The notes: generated from the sequence alone by a model not told the origin. A DNA stretch of 64,000 nt from Acanthochromis polyacanthus (GCF_021347895.1 NC_067128.1:1422010-1486009); one strand, 5' to 3'; shown: positions 1-12,136, counted from the stretch's first letter. Made by a program: numbers and translations.

Positions 1-1888
1 ATGTGGAACAACGCCTGTGAAATCCTGATTAAATGATCCTTTTCTTTGCAGTTTGACAGCTTGGGGAAGAAGAATCAGCTGTCAGTCTGTAAATCCATTC
101 TAGTTTGGTTTTAGCTGCTGATGTTTTGACCAACTCCTGTGAACGACGTGAGTCTTAAGGCGCTACAGGATTTATTTTCTTGACTTTTTGTGACAAATGA
201 TGTTGATCAAGGAAACAATTTGTGACCTGGAGAACCAAAACAACATCTAAAAGATGCTAAAAGGCTCAAAGCTGAGGCACACCCAACAGTCAGGGGATGT
301 GATCTTACTCTTCCCTCGCTATTCTTCCACCTTCAGGATTTCCAGTTTCCCCGTCTCTGCCGCTATAATGTGCAAAGCCGACGTCACCAGAAAGGAGCTT
401 AATATTCTGCATACTGTCCTTCTTTCACCAGAGGACACCGGGGGGTTCCTCTGACTGCTGAATGTGCTACCTTAAATCAGAATTATCAGTGGAGCTGGGG
501 CTGTTTTCTGAGCATTCGAGGCACTGGATTGGCCATCCCACACAGCTAATGCTACAGAATTACCATAATGGAAAAAAACATCCAGAAGCAGTCATTTCAG
601 ATTCCAGTTCTGCTGAGCAGAAGGAGCAGCAAGCATCGAGGTGGGAGCTATGTTACATTCTCTGCATTAGGACAAAGAGCAGTTTGGTCTGTGATGCTCA
701 GAGCCAATCAGAGCGTCTCTGAGGTCATGAGCTAAACACTTTCCTACAGGAGTGAACAATTCTGCTCTGTTCTAAATCATAAAAGGGATCCCCACTGAAA
801 CCCACTTCAACAGAACGTCACTGAAGTCGTGTCCAGAGGCATCAGCAGATGTTTAGTGACAGGTTGAAGCACTAAAACCAGCAAAGTCTGAGTTAAAATA
901 CAACATATTAGAGACACATTAGTGATAAGTCACAAACAAACACACCCCAGTGTTGCAGATGGTTAGGCACAAAAAAAGGGAAAAGGCTGACTTTTCGCAT
1001 TGAGGCTCTTTATTTTGCTCAACATCACTGACACAGAGCTCTTCTCCTCACATGTGCCTCTCTTGCTGCTCTGCAAGGGTGTGTGCCGTAATCACGTTCA
1101 AGTAGCTCGTACAAAACCAAATGAGGCATTCAGGAACACTTCGTAAATTACAGTGATGAAATAAAAAGAATTTACAAGTCTGAAAATAACACAAAAATAT
1201 ACAAAAAATAATGTGGGGTGTCTGTGAACAATAGATCTAACCTGTAGATTAGAACCACACCAGTTGAACCATATAAATTGCAAAAATGTATTTAAATTGT
1301 CCCTTTCTCTCACACTAGCACTAAATATTCCCCATAAAAACACAGCTAATGGTGCAGCAAAGCGGTATAGAAATGAATTTTTGTGGTCAGGTCTGTCTGA
1401 ATCCAACAGCAGCTACTAGTCTTCAGCAATCAGTAAACAGAAAAAAGCAGGAGAGAAATCAGATTCTTTACTGACAGTAATGGATATGAATGCAGTGCAG
1501 CCGCGGCGTTTGTTGCACTTTTCATCTGGGGCCACGACTTGTTTTCTCTACAAGAAAAAGTCGTGTTCTGCTGCTGCTATCGCTTCCTACACCTACATTC
1601 ACCGCTAACAGCGAAGGAAGTCCTGGGATGAACCGAGCATCAAATGACTGACTGAACACAGCTGTTAGGAGCAGAGGAAGGCTAGTTTAGATTCCAACAT
1701 ATAAAGGTAAAACACTTTTTGTTCTAAGAATCCCGTGTGGAAATGTGTCGTCATGGCCTTCACACAGCGGTCAACTTTTATCCCATAAAACCACAGCATG
1801 GATGTTTTGTCCCACCACTTTCTGCACTCTAAAACAATTTAAATTTTACGGCAAATGTCCGGCAGTTGTGTTTGCTAGAACGCTGCTG
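1..1888. other. Non-coding stretch, nothing recognised
   Basis: No repeat family, exon or RNA gene could be supported here. Open frames are short, unrelated to any family I know, and lack convincing splice borders. Confidence 0.5.
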
Positions 1889-2825
1889 CACTGTAAAGAA
1901 ATGTGTTAATATCGTTGATTTTATGGTTTAAAAATGTTAATTCCAAATTTTACTGTCAAGACAGTTTTGATCTTTAAAAATGTTTGTTTTTCTTGAAAAT
2001 GTGACATAAAATGAAGTTTGTGTGACCTACTTTAAATATCGCAGCATTTTTCCATCATCAGCACAACAGCTGGTGGATTTAACATTTAATGAGTATTTTT
2101 AGCAATGATTATTATATATTATTGCAAAAAAAATGTCCATCATTAACACAAAACTACATCAATTTGACAGGTAACAAACTGAAGTTTTTTTACACGACAT
2201 AAATGCAGAAATGAGCATGTTAGTTGTTATAAATATTACAGCATGATTCCATTATCAGTGTGTACGTTTAACTGTGAAAAACTATTCTTTTAGATAAATA
2301 AATGCAAAAATTCTAGTACAGAGTTTTTTCAAGAGATAAAATCTTAAAAAAATACAGTTTTCTCCTGATTAACTTATTTATTCAGTGTGTAACTTATAAA
2401 CATTACAGCATTTTCTCATTATCAGCACAAGAGTTAGTTTATCTAACATTAAATGTGTATTTTTGGCAATAACTGTGGTTCTAGCTGTCATAAATTAAAT
2501 CATATATCCGTTATTAGCACAAAATTACATCAATTTGACTGGTACAAACTGGATTTTTACATTAAATAAATGCAAAAATGTTACTTGTTATAAATACTGC
2601 AGCATGTTTCCGTTATCAGCACAGCAATATGTACGTTTAACTGTGAAAACTGCATTCTTTAGGAGAAATTAATGCAAAAATTACAGTACTGTTCTACATA
2701 TTGGGGCGTTTTTCCATTAAAACTGTGCAGGAATCGGGAAATGCATTTTTTCAAGAGAAAAAAAAATCTAATTAAAAATCTGATTAACTTGTTTACGGTG
2801 ATTCTGTGTTATACAACTACTTTGG
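1889..2825 (+). repeat. CACTGTAAA-type non-autonomous DNA element with internal tandem duplication
   Basis: It begins with CACTGTAAAG, a terminal motif shared with the copy starting at 21821 (CACTGTAAAA). The interior holds two diverged direct copies of a unit of about 370 bp. TACATCAATTTGAC occurs near 2155 and 2526, GTACGTTTAACTG near 2262 and 2631, and CAGCACAA near 2059 and 2423. The region is AT-rich and non-coding. Related material at 22060-22130 shares the 'ttgaaaaaatacagtttt' and 'gtgctgataatgg' blocks. The right end is not clear, and the superfamily is not assigned. Confidence 0.55.
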
Positions 2826-2869
2826 AACCAAAGCTCCTGTCTGTATTGCACTAACTGATGGTCTCATTG

Positions 2870-3056
2870 CACATATATTTATGTTGTAGGTTTGTACATA
2901 TTAGTAGTGTCTTTTTATACTTATATCGTCTTTTATGAAAGTGTTTTATTTTGTCTTATGGCTGAAACCGGGACCAGGGTCCAATTTTGTATCGTTTCAT
3001 GTGCAAATGTGGAATGATATGACAACAAAGAACCTTTGACCTTTTGACCTACAAAG
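2870..3056 (+). repeat. LINE 3'-end-like tail
   Basis: The segment runs through 'atgtgcaaatgtggaatgat' and 'atgacaacaaagaaccttt' and ends in the short tandem CTTTGACCTTTTGACC. This resembles the 3' tails of teleost non-LTR retrotransposons (…atgacaataaag… followed by a short repeat). No reverse-transcriptase coding sequence is attached, so it would be a strongly 5'-truncated copy. It abuts the AT-rich element on its left. Confidence 0.45.
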
Positions 3057-3368
3057 TGCATCAAACTGTTGTAGAGTTTACAAATTTCTTTTACAATATT
3101 CGTAGGCGGTCGTCATGTCCCTCCACTTTGCAGACTGGAGCCACAAAGCTTTCCTCTCTGGCATTTTCACTTTGACGTTCAGAAGCAAACAAGCTGCTGA
3201 GTGGAGGAACATGCTGTTTTTTATTTCCTCTTCCATTCAGTGTGTGCCCTTCTGCTCCTGTGCTCAAAATAAACCAGCGCACGGCGAGGCACGCTCATGA
3301 TTTTCATATGAGCAGCAATGAGAAGAAAGATGCAAAACACTCATCCTGTGCTAGCAGACTGTAAACCT
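3057..3368. other. Non-coding stretch, nothing recognised
   Basis: Short overlapping open frames occur on both strands with no recognisable product. No repeat was identified. Confidence 0.4.
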
Positions 3369-4213
3369 TTAACCCTCGTGTCATCCTGCTGATCAAACTG
3401 ACCCGTTTTAAAGTCTGAAAATGTGAGACACTTTGATGTCCACATTTTCAGCATTTTCAGGAAGTCTTTGGACATTTTTTAGTGGAAAAAAAATAAATGT
3501 TAAAAATGTTTCTTTAAAAACATTCACACACAAAAAAAATCCACCAAAATCCAGCGAATTTCACTGGATTTTGGTGGATTTTTTTAAATGAATTTTCTTT
3601 TCTTTTTGCCAAATTTGGGGTATTTTTTTAAAAAATAAAACATTAAAGGGGAATTATTGGAATTCTCTTCCTGAAGGTTTTGCAAATTTTCAGGAATTTG
3701 GGAAATGTTTTTGCTGAATGTTCTTAAAGAAAATATTAGAAGTTTTACTGATATATATGTAATTACTTTAGGAATTTGCAGGATTTTTGTGGAACATATT
3801 TACTCATTTTTAAAAAAATATTTACAAGACTTTTCTTGCCAAATTCAGGGGATTTTTGGAAGAATTTTACAAATTTTTAAAGAATATTTATAACAATTGC
3901 AAATTTTCTGAAATTTGGGGATTTTTTTGCTGAATGTTCTTAAAGAAAATATTAAAAAGTTTACTGATATATATGGAATTACTTTAGATATTTTTAGGAT
4001 TTTTTGGAAGATTTTTACTATCAAAAAAAACATTTAAGAATTTTCTTGCCAAATTTGGGGGATTTTTTTTTTTAAATTAAACTTTTAAGTAATTATCGGA
4101 ATTTTTTTCCTGAAGGTTTTGAAACTTTGCAGAAATTTGGGATTTTTTGGCTGAATTTTTGGATAGAAACAATATTTTCTGGTGCCTGTAAATGAAGACA
4201 ACAGGAGGGTTAA
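3369..4213 (+). mobile_element. piggyBac-like MITE, complete, TTAA-flanked
   Basis: The element is bounded by TTAA at 3369-3372 and 4210-4213, the target duplication typical of piggyBac. Its ends are CCCTCGTGTCATCCTG on the left and, read inward from the right, CCCTCCTGTTGTCTTC, which form imperfect terminal inverted repeats. It has no transposase frame. The interior is AT-rich and includes a perfect 22-bp inverted repeat (3533-3554 and 3564-3585) around a 9-nt loop. Further copies lie at 35525-36070 (minus) and 20283-20876 (minus, SINE-interrupted), with an end fragment at 11998-12030. The family name is not known to me. Confidence 0.72.
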
Positions 4214-4384
4214 CAGAATAGATGATGTCCTCATTTATGTAGGATGAAAGGAGTGGGTGTGTTTGCTCTCGTCTGTGTTTGTTGGAACGCTGGTGGGAAA
4301 CTCTGATGTTCTGAACTCGGGTTTCTCTTGTTTTACTGCATCCACACATGCATGGGGTAATGGATGCATGTACGGAGGCTGCAG

Positions 4385-4447
4385 AGGAAAATGAACCGAC
4401 TCTCAGCCTCCGGGTCTGAGTCGTTACTGGAGCGACTGAATGAGAAG
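4385..4447 (+). CDS. Possible 63-bp coding exon (unrecognised)
   Basis: A 21-codon open segment follows CTGCAG (acceptor-like) and ends at GAGAAG|GTAGGC (donor-like). The peptide starts RKMNRLSASG and ends LLERLNEK, a serine-rich stretch then an amphipathic helix-like run. Its length is a multiple of three, and an in-frame ATG lies at 4359-4400 upstream or inside. I do not recognise the family. The polypyrimidine tract upstream (TTTCTCTTGTTTTACTGC) is about 50 bp away, which is a weakness. A chance frame cannot be excluded. Confidence 0.2.
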
Positions 4448-4839
4448 GTAGGCGGGCTCTGATGGGCTGTATTCCTGCACTTTAATGCTGATCTATTAGA
4501 TCCATTAGAGAACACAACGCTGCGTTGGAATTCTGTAGCAGTTGCACTTTTCTAACGCTGCCTGTGAGGAAAACTCAAAGCTATCATTTAGTTTGATAAT
4601 GTAAACAGTGTTATTCATATTCATACGGCTATTGGCAGCTCAGTCTGTATTTACGACCCATTGTGACTCCATCTGAATAAGACGGATCGCAAAGGAAACA
4701 GAACACACACAATGCTGTATGAAACGTTCCATCAGCAAACATCTCACTGCTCCAAACAACATTCACTTATGCTTTAAAAGAAAAAATGCAAAAGGAAAAA
4801 GACTAATTTCAAGCTTCCAAGTCCAAATTCTCTTGCAGA
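4448..4839. other. Non-coding stretch, nothing recognised
   Basis: No repeat or gene signal was supported. Confidence 0.4.
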
Positions 4840-4935
4840 CGACATCAGATTCATTCATACCCTTTACAAGCCTTCCAGGACCTGCTGCCGACAAACATGA
4901 TGCTGCCACCACCGTGCTTCACACTGGAAGCAAAC
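4840..4935 (-). pseudogene. Tc1-like transposase relic (VKHGGGS block)
   Basis: Read on the minus strand, GTGAAGCACGGTGGTGGCAG encodes VKHGGGS, followed by IM. This is the strongly conserved block between the first and second catalytic Asp of Tc1-like transposases. Only about 100 bp is recognisable and the sequence on both sides has decayed. It is one of several Tc1 families in the window. Confidence 0.6.
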
Positions 4936-6384
4936 CAAAAGACGTTTTCTTGCATCCCACCCCTGATTTTAGTTTTCCAAAAACCTTTTCATTAAGTTTC
5001 CTGGAATGTTCTTGTTAGGATGACTGTTTTGACCAAAGCAGGTGGCTAGAGGTGAGATAAAGTGCAGACCAACCTGGTGTTTGTTCAACGACACTCACAT
5101 CACAAAAACAAAAACCACTAACCGTTAAACATGGCGGATAGCTGCTGTGTTGTGGCGCTCCTTCTCTGCCGTCGCTCTCTTCTTCTTCTTTTGTATTTCC
5201 GGCAGCGTAGAGCGTATTACTGCCCTCCTCTTGCTGAACTAGATCTTCTTATACACTCCAGTGTCATGCAGGAACCGCCTTAGAAATCATTTGCTGGTTC
5301 TCACTGCGGCCAAATAAAGAAAAATCAGAGAAAACTTCCACTGCCAGCTCTGACATTCTTGGTGTCTTTCTGTGGTGTAGCTATTTCATTCTAGGAACAC
5401 ATTAACTGTTTCTGGATGCCCACACTGACATAACACTGCGTCATGTTTTCCTGTTGTAGGTTCTGCTTTAACCCACAGTATCCAAGCCTCAGCCTGCACA
5501 ACTTGACTGCATCTCTGCCCTCTAATCCATCTGTCAGCTTTTTATAGGCTGCCCCTAATCAGCCCCCAGATCCACCAACATAAGGGTTAACAGGAAATAA
5601 TCAAACACAAGAAATCCACAAAATACAACATCTCTTTACTTTTAGCGATAACAAACATTAAAACTAAGCATCTATTTCCTAAAAATGGCTACTGACATCC
5701 TCATCAAGCAGTTTATTTTATCACCTGAACAGATCACTTCTCACCCTCTCTTCATCTACGCTTGGTTCCTCCCAGAACCTTTAAAAAGGTGTTCCAGCCT
5801 ATGGGGGACTTTTGGTTGGAACACCTGAGGCGACAAAAGAGAGGCTAGTCATCTCACACTTTTCAGTTTACACATTCCTAAAATAATGCCACAAAGCCAC
5901 TTCTAGAGTCATTCACTTATTAAGTCCAATCACTTCATCGTGTGACTAAAACTATTCTTTTCTTTGTGTTGTAGGCGAGGAGAAACCATCAAACAGCAGC
6001 ATGTTAGCCCAAAGCTACACTCACTAAACCCATCCAGCAGTCATTGTCTTTTTATATTTTTGTCCCAGAATGTGAACTCCCATATGGATATTGAAGCTGA
6101 CCTTCATCACAGTTCTGTTTCCTTCATGGTGTAGTTAAAGTCAGGAGTGCTTCAAGCCATCCCTAAATCTGACTCTCGGTGAACAAATCCATGGCAACCT
6201 GCTGGAAAGTAGCAAGTCTCTGAAACGTGTAAACTGTCCCTGGAAACACTGGGGATTTGGTTTTCTTGACATTTTGAGCACTTTAGATTTTGATTTCTTC
6301 ACATTTTTTCCAACTTGGTGGAAACAACTTTAATGGGCCCCACTGAGACGAAAACAGAAGTTAATGTTTGACTCAAGGATGTGT
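4936..6384. other. Non-coding stretch, nothing recognised
   Basis: I saw no supported feature. A short GC-richer patch near 5125-5280 (starting 'aaacatggcggatagctgct') has the flavour of an interspersed repeat but no defined ends. Confidence 0.4.
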
Positions 6385-6392
6385 TTATTATT

Positions 6393-6847
6393 GGACTGTC
6401 AGAATTAATGCATTAACACAGATTAACCCATCAGCATGAATAATCTGACTAAACATTTTAATGCAATTAACCCATCTGCAGCACAGAATAACTCAAAATC
6501 CCTGAAATGTCTCTGACAACGCATTTCAGGCAGTTTATCCAAGTAGACTTACCGTCACACAAATGGGCAGTTGATCCGGTAGCAGCAGAACCAAGAACCT
6601 GGAAATGGAAGACGGTAAACATCACGTTGGCGCTCTTGGTGGTAAATTGGACTGATCCATCGTTCTGTAAATATGAATGTATATATAAATTCACTTCTTT
6701 CTTCAGACTGTTTGCTCATGCAAAATGAAACACGATTAATAGTATAGATTAAAAATAAATGAAATTTAATCGTGATTAATCAAAATTAATTCACAGCCGC
6801 CCTGTGATTAATCTGATTAAAATTTTTAATGGTTTGACAGCACTAAT
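6393..6847. mobile_element. Non-autonomous DNA element, GATTAA-rich with CTGTCA ends
   Basis: The left end reads GGACTGTCAGAATTAATGC. The right end, inverted, reads GTGCTGTCAAACCATTAAA, so the ends share a CTGTCA-based inverted repeat. The right subterminal part is rich in GATTAA/TTAATC. The 8-mer TTATTATT occurs at 6385-6392 and 6848-6855 and could be a target duplication, but the flanks are simple enough that the exact boundary is uncertain. There is no coding capacity. I recognise the termini as a common teleost repeat but cannot assign the superfamily with certainty. Confidence 0.6.
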
Positions 6848-6855
6848 TTATTATT

Positions 6856-7404
6856 CTTTCACTGTATTCCACTCCATGTTTAACTGAATGCTTTCTGTCA
6901 CATTTCTGCTTTGCTTTGACTCAGAGATCCTTCAGGTTACAGTTTATTTACAGAAAGTGTTCTGATTGAACATCGCCTCTGCAGTCCCTATATTTAGTAA
7001 TAAATTACTTTCTTTAAAGGAAACTTCTTCAAAAATCAGCAGTAAATGGCTTTAAAATTACAGATCAGTAAAACGAAGCTCTTATTCTGTATTTTGAATG
7101 AGAGTGACAGCATCTCTAAAATGATTATTGGCTCCGGGGTGCATTAGGAGTAAAAAAGGTCATAAATTTAGGAGTTTATGAGTAGAAGTCTCACAGCCAA
7201 TTTGCATCAAAGTTAGAGATTTTTCTCTGTGATTGTCGGTAGTTTTAGCCGGCTGAATTATGCCAACAGCAGAATAGATGTGGGACATTTAGTCTCCGTC
7301 TGTTGCATTGACAGCAAATCGAACAGAACATGGAAATACAGCTGCAGCAGGAGTATTAGGGTTTACCATGTCCTTCCTCTTATACAGGGTCGTGTCACAG
7401 ACAC
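6856..7404. other. Non-coding stretch, nothing recognised
   Basis: AT-rich, with no supported feature. Confidence 0.4.
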
Positions 7405-8032
7405 CAGATGAAGCAGGTCATTCCAGATGTTTCTCCTCCAGCGATGCTTTTCAGCTCTTCCTGGGCGATCCCAAGATATTCCCAGGCTGGACAAGACATA
7501 ATCTCTCCAGTGAGTTTTGGGTCTACCGGACATGTTCAGAACACCTCCAAAGGAAGTCTCTCTGGAGGATCAGGATCAGATGTCCAAACCACCTCCACTG
7601 GATCCTTCAGAGGTGAAGGATCAGCAGCTCTACTCTGAGCTCCCTCCAGATGTCTGATCTTCTCCTCCTATATCTAAGGCTGAGCCCAGACACCCTACAG
7701 AGGAAGCTCATTTCAGACGCTTCTATCCTTAATCTCATTCTTTGGGTCACTACCCAGAGCTCATGACCATAGGTGAGGGTTGGAACGTAGATGGATGGTA
7801 AATGGAGATCTTCTCCTTGAGGCTCAGCTCCCTCTTCACCACAACGCCTTCATTACTGCTGATGCTGCACCAATCCTCCAGTCCATCTCATTTTCCATTT
7901 TCCCATCACTCGTGAACAAGATCCTGAGATACTTGAACTCCTTCAATTGGGGAAGCAACTCCTCCCAACCCAGAGGGAGCAATCCAATGGTTTCCATCAG
8001 AGAACCATGACCTCAGACTTGGAGGTTCTGAT
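7405..8032 (-). pseudogene. LINE reverse-transcriptase C-terminal relic
   Basis: On the minus strand the sequence carries, in decaying frames, hallmarks of the C-terminal part of a teleost non-LTR retrotransposon polyprotein: EFKYLRILFTS-like, REMDWRIGAA-like, a TLTYGHELWVV-like block, then RWFGHLIL and LSRLGIS-like blocks. The fragment at 53150-53660 on the plus strand is the same family and aligns block by block, for example the 'ctcatgaccataggtgaggg' segment and its complement. Multiple frameshifts and stops make this a dead 5'-truncated copy. Confidence 0.7.
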
Positions 8033-10330
8033 CCACATTTGGTAATCTTAGTTTTAGTTTATTTTTTGAGAAAAAGTCAGCTACAGATGATATTTTCAAT
8101 CAAGTCATGAGGAATCATGCCAATTACTAAGCTAGGTACAGCTAATACAATCCACCAGCAGCAGGAGTCATTTCAGTCTGGAAACCTGAGGTTGTTGGCC
8201 AACAATGTCTTCTATTGTCCTGTGAGTCAATGGCATCCTGTATTCATCTGTAACTATAACTGAAATAATGAAAACTGTCTTCATTCTGCTCTGAATGAGC
8301 AGAAAGTGCTATCAGGAATCTGGATGATGGATTAATTGTCTTGCTGGATAAAAGATCTAATGTGTGGCCTTGTCCTCATAAAGTCTCCATGCCACTATCC
8401 GGCTCTTCCTTCACTCTTGTTTCTCTTTGTCTGTCTGTAATAACAGACCTCAGTTCCCCTGTTGGATCGACTCTGAGTCCTCGTTCACATTTCCTCGTCA
8501 GCGTGATTAGATCTGGCAATGTGGTGGCGTGACGCTCCATACACTGGCTGTCAGGATCAATCAGGGTGACGTCTGGTCTTCTCAACATGCACAGCAGAGT
8601 TTTCCCAACGACTCTTACGATGATTCTCCAGTATTTGACCCTTCTCACCCACTCTCCTCTTGCTCAAATATTCCCGTCTAAATCTAATATATTTTTTAAT
8701 AAAAATGAGCAGTTTGTGGTGTATCCAAACCACCAGGTGTGTCAGATGTGTACTTCATCCCCCTCTGGTAAAGCCGGTGGCAGCATGGCAGGTGGCCCTA
8801 TAAGCTCACCACACTACATGCATAGAAATCATGCAAAACCCAGAGTTTCAGAGTTCTCTGGTCACAGTTAAACAATATTCAGGTAAACGTAACAGCTCAG
8901 TACATAACTGAGGGACTTATTATTGTTCGGAACTCGTGCTAAAGACATCTGAGGTCTGAAAGACGACTAGGAGGACGAGAAACGGCCGTCAAATCAAGAT
9001 TGGCCGTTGGAAGTCAATAGAATATTTTAAATCAGCGTGGTGCCGATTAATGGAAGGTAATGACAGGATAAAGTATTTATGTTTGCAGTCTTGTCCTCTT
9101 GTTTTCTTGCTTCAACATGTAAGGAACTTCTCTGGTAAAATGTGGTTAAAAATGTGGATTTTAAACCTGTCCTTACAGATGAAGTATTTAAGTTTGCCCG
9201 CTGTCATTACATTTTTAGCGTTTTTCATTATTAAGTTATTAGATTTCACTTATTTGTCAGCAGTTAGGATGAAAATATGCAAAGGTTAATAGAATGCATA
9301 TTGTTAGATTATTATTGTCAATTTTAGAACCCATCAAGCTTCACTGATTTTATGAAATGCAACATTTCTCAGTTATTTTAATACAAAATGTCTGCAAACA
9401 GAAGCAGCTCACCAAAAGCATACTGATCCAGAGACATCCTATTGTTCAACAAGGACAAGCCCGTTGCTTAATCCTCATGTTTGAACTTAAAAAAGTGGAT
9501 CCAACTGGTATAAGATGTTTGAATTAATTATCAAAAAAAGTATCAATTATGCAAACAAAACAAAGTGCCTCTTTAATCCGAATAAAGACTTTATACAAGT
9601 AAGATGTGTGGAATAATGTCGTAGGCAGCGGTGCAGGGAATGGGAAGTAAAAAAACACCAGGAGATCCTTTAAAACAGTGTTTGTTCTTGATGGGGTAAA
9701 GCCGTTAAAACAGTGAACCAGCAGAAAGAATGATGGATCTATTATGACATTTTAGACCTGATGAAGTCTTTCTCACTCTGTTTAGTAACTTCTACAGGTG
9801 ATGTCACAGATGGATCTTCTACCTTTATGGGGAATCAGCGTTAAAGTGAGCTGTGAATGTAAAGCACCACCAGAACATACAGTAGACTCTGACCTGTGAT
9901 CAGCAGTCAAACAAACTGAAGCCTGATCACAAATAGATTTCTAGTCAGTGTATTTTGGCCATTTATTTTACTACTTTGCTGTCATTTTCAACCAATTTCC
10001 CTGTAGATTTTCAGGATTGTCTCCCTGGTAATCCAGACAATGAAGGAAAAGCTTCAAACGAGTAATGAAAGATGCTATTTTCAGCCCTAATCAACATAGC
10101 TAAGATTCAAACATGTAAACGTGCTTTTTAAAGCGTGATATTTTTCCTAAACCTAACAGTGTAGTTTTAGTGTCTAAGCCTAACCATAAACCAAGTGAAA
10201 ACAGAAAGTAAATAATGGCAGAAAATGAACTTTAATCAATACTGATGGTCTTAGAGGAACGCAAACCCTCGTCTTCTGGGTGAAAATCTGGTTACGGGTT
10301 TATTTTTGTGGGTTTATTTTTTTCAATATG
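8033..10330. other. Non-coding stretch, nothing recognised
   Basis: No repeat family with defined ends was recognised. A minus-strand open frame of about 90 codons at 8376-8648 has no recognisable homology and is treated as chance. Confidence 0.4.
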
Positions 10331-10475
10331 TAAGACCTAAATATAAAAAAAATGAGTTAAATAGATAAATTAATTAAATAAATAAAAACAAAACTAAATA
10401 AATATATGAACTCAAATATAGAAAAGAGCAAAAAATTAAACAAAATTAATATATATCAAAAATAAAGAAAATAAT
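10331..10475. repeat. Low-complexity A/T-rich tract
   Basis: Almost pure A/T with TAAATAAATA-like runs. It leads into the palindrome and (TA)n array to the right. Confidence 0.7.
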
Positions 10476-10569
10476 ATTTATAAATATTTTTTAGTTTTAT
10501 TTCATTTTTTGCAATTTTATATATAAAAAATTGCAAAAAATGAAATAAAACTAAAAAATATTTATAAAT
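10476..10569. repeat. Perfect 43-bp AT-rich palindrome
   Basis: Arms 10476-10518 and 10527-10569 are exact reverse complements over 43 bp, separated by the 8-nt spacer ATATATAA. The arms contain TTAGTTTTATTTC and its complement, so this is not simple (TA)n. The predicted product is a long cruciform or hairpin. It directly precedes a (TA)n array. No TIR, target duplication or coding capacity is visible. Confidence 0.92.
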
Positions 10570-10577
10570 TCTCTCTC

Positions 10578-10580
<3 letters not shown>

Positions 10581-10657
<77 letters not shown>
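10581..10657. repeat. (TA)n microsatellite
   Basis: A run of about 38 TA units with one TACATA interruption near 10616, adjacent to the 43-bp palindrome. Confidence 0.95.
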
Positions 10658-10659
<2 letters not shown>

Positions 10660-11997
10660 TCTATACTCCAGAATGAGTTTGGGTCTGAAATTAAACCAAG
10701 TAAGAATTCTGGAGAAAATCAGGTCACCATAAGTTGGTCCAAACGCAGCTAAACGTACCAGTTCCCAGCTCAAACTGGTGCCAAACAAACTGGGAAATAT
10801 TAATGGGCCACAGCTGACTCTCCTTTAGAACACACTCTCAAACGAATTGACCCAGCTGGTTACTGGTGTAATCTATGGAAATAAACGAGGTGTACGGGTG
10901 GTGGAAGTAAAAAAAAAAAAAGGATCTCCAACACTATTTATCCAGACTGGAGTTCAGACTACAACCCACAAGCAACAAAAGTAGTTTTGATTTAAAGTAT
11001 ATCCCTTAGCTTTACTACCCACAATGCCAAAGAATTATACCTGAAGGCCACAAAGTCGGTCTCTTTTTCCAGTAAAACAGCTCCCATTGATCTGACCTAT
11101 TTAATGATACACATCGTTTGTCTTGAACAGGCGGCAGCAGCAGGTGTCCAGGAAGCAGATAAAGAACAGAGCTCACCGCTGGGTGGCACTTTTATAGTTG
11201 ATTTAAGGAGCTTAAACAGATGAGTCAGTGGCGAGAACGTTGTTATCGGCGCTTTGGGAGGAGAAATACTGGAAGTGACATTTAACAGAAAAATCCATAG
11301 AGTTATGAGTCAGTTCTGCTGGGAAGTAGAAACGTGTAAATTCATCTGTGTCGCTTCTGCAGTTTTTAGACTTTTTCAGGTGCACTAGAACTGGCTGCTA
11401 TTAAAACTAATACCTGTGAGGCTTTGGTAGCTGTGAGGTTGTAAAGATCAGGCATCTTTGTACATTTCAGCCATGCTTCTGTGCACCGCCACCATCCCTC
11501 AACGCATCACTTCACTTGCCAGACTACTCCCTCAAAATGTCTCATTTTCAGAGAGTCTGATGATGCAAAGAAGGACAGCTCATTACAACAGAAAACTACA
11601 GGTGTAAATGATTCCATTGTCAGGTTTTCCCTCCACTGCATTGCATAGTGACGCAGTGTGAATCGTAAAAGACAAGAGAAAATACCAAAACATATCTGAA
11701 AACATAGACGTATGGAGCAGATTTCCATAATTATGACTGATGCTGCTGTACTTTGAGTTCATTAAAATGTCTGTTATTCCAGGCAGAAACTTTCATAATC
11801 ATCCACAGGATGCTTTTTTTGTTTTGTGGCAGCAGCTGATGCATTTTGCTGAGATTAAAATGAAGAAAACTGAGTTTGCCATCATGAGCAGAGGATGCTG
11901 GCTGAGCCCCAGGCAGAAAGTCAAACAGGAAAGTCTAAGGGAGAAGATGTCGGGTTGAGTGCAGCACAAACAGCAAAGGAGAAACTTAACTTCCTTT
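10658..11997. other. Non-coding stretch, nothing recognised
   Basis: No supported feature. A run of A's occurs near 10908-10920. Confidence 0.4.
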
Positions 11998-12030
11998 GGT
12001 GCCAGTAAATGAGGACAACAGGAGGGTTAA
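11998..12030 (+). repeat. piggyBac-like MITE end fragment
   Basis: GGTGCCAGTAAATGAGGAC followed by AACAGGAGGGTTAA matches the right end of the element at 3369-4213, including the terminal AGGG and TTAA (12027-12030). The rest of the element is missing to the left. Confidence 0.6.
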
Positions 12031-12093
12031 TATGCATTTACACCTTGAATTAAAAGGACACCAACTACACCCTAATACCAAGATGTAAATGTA

Positions 12094-12136
12094 CACTGTA
12101 AAAAAGAAAGAAGTTGTTCTTACGGTAAAATTTCGG
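12094..12136 (+). repeat. CACTGTAAA-type element fragment
   Basis: ACACTGTAAAAAAGAAAGAA followed by a TTACGGTAAAATT motif matches the terminal region of the family seen at 21821. It abuts the Tc1-like relic. Confidence 0.4.

Noticed and set aside
8376..8648. 90-codon minus-strand frame with fairly mixed composition
   Set aside because: No recognised family, no splice context and no adjacent gene evidence. Length is compatible with chance.
10576..10788. 70-codon frame with Tyr-Ile repeats
   Set aside because: Translation of the (TA)n microsatellite.
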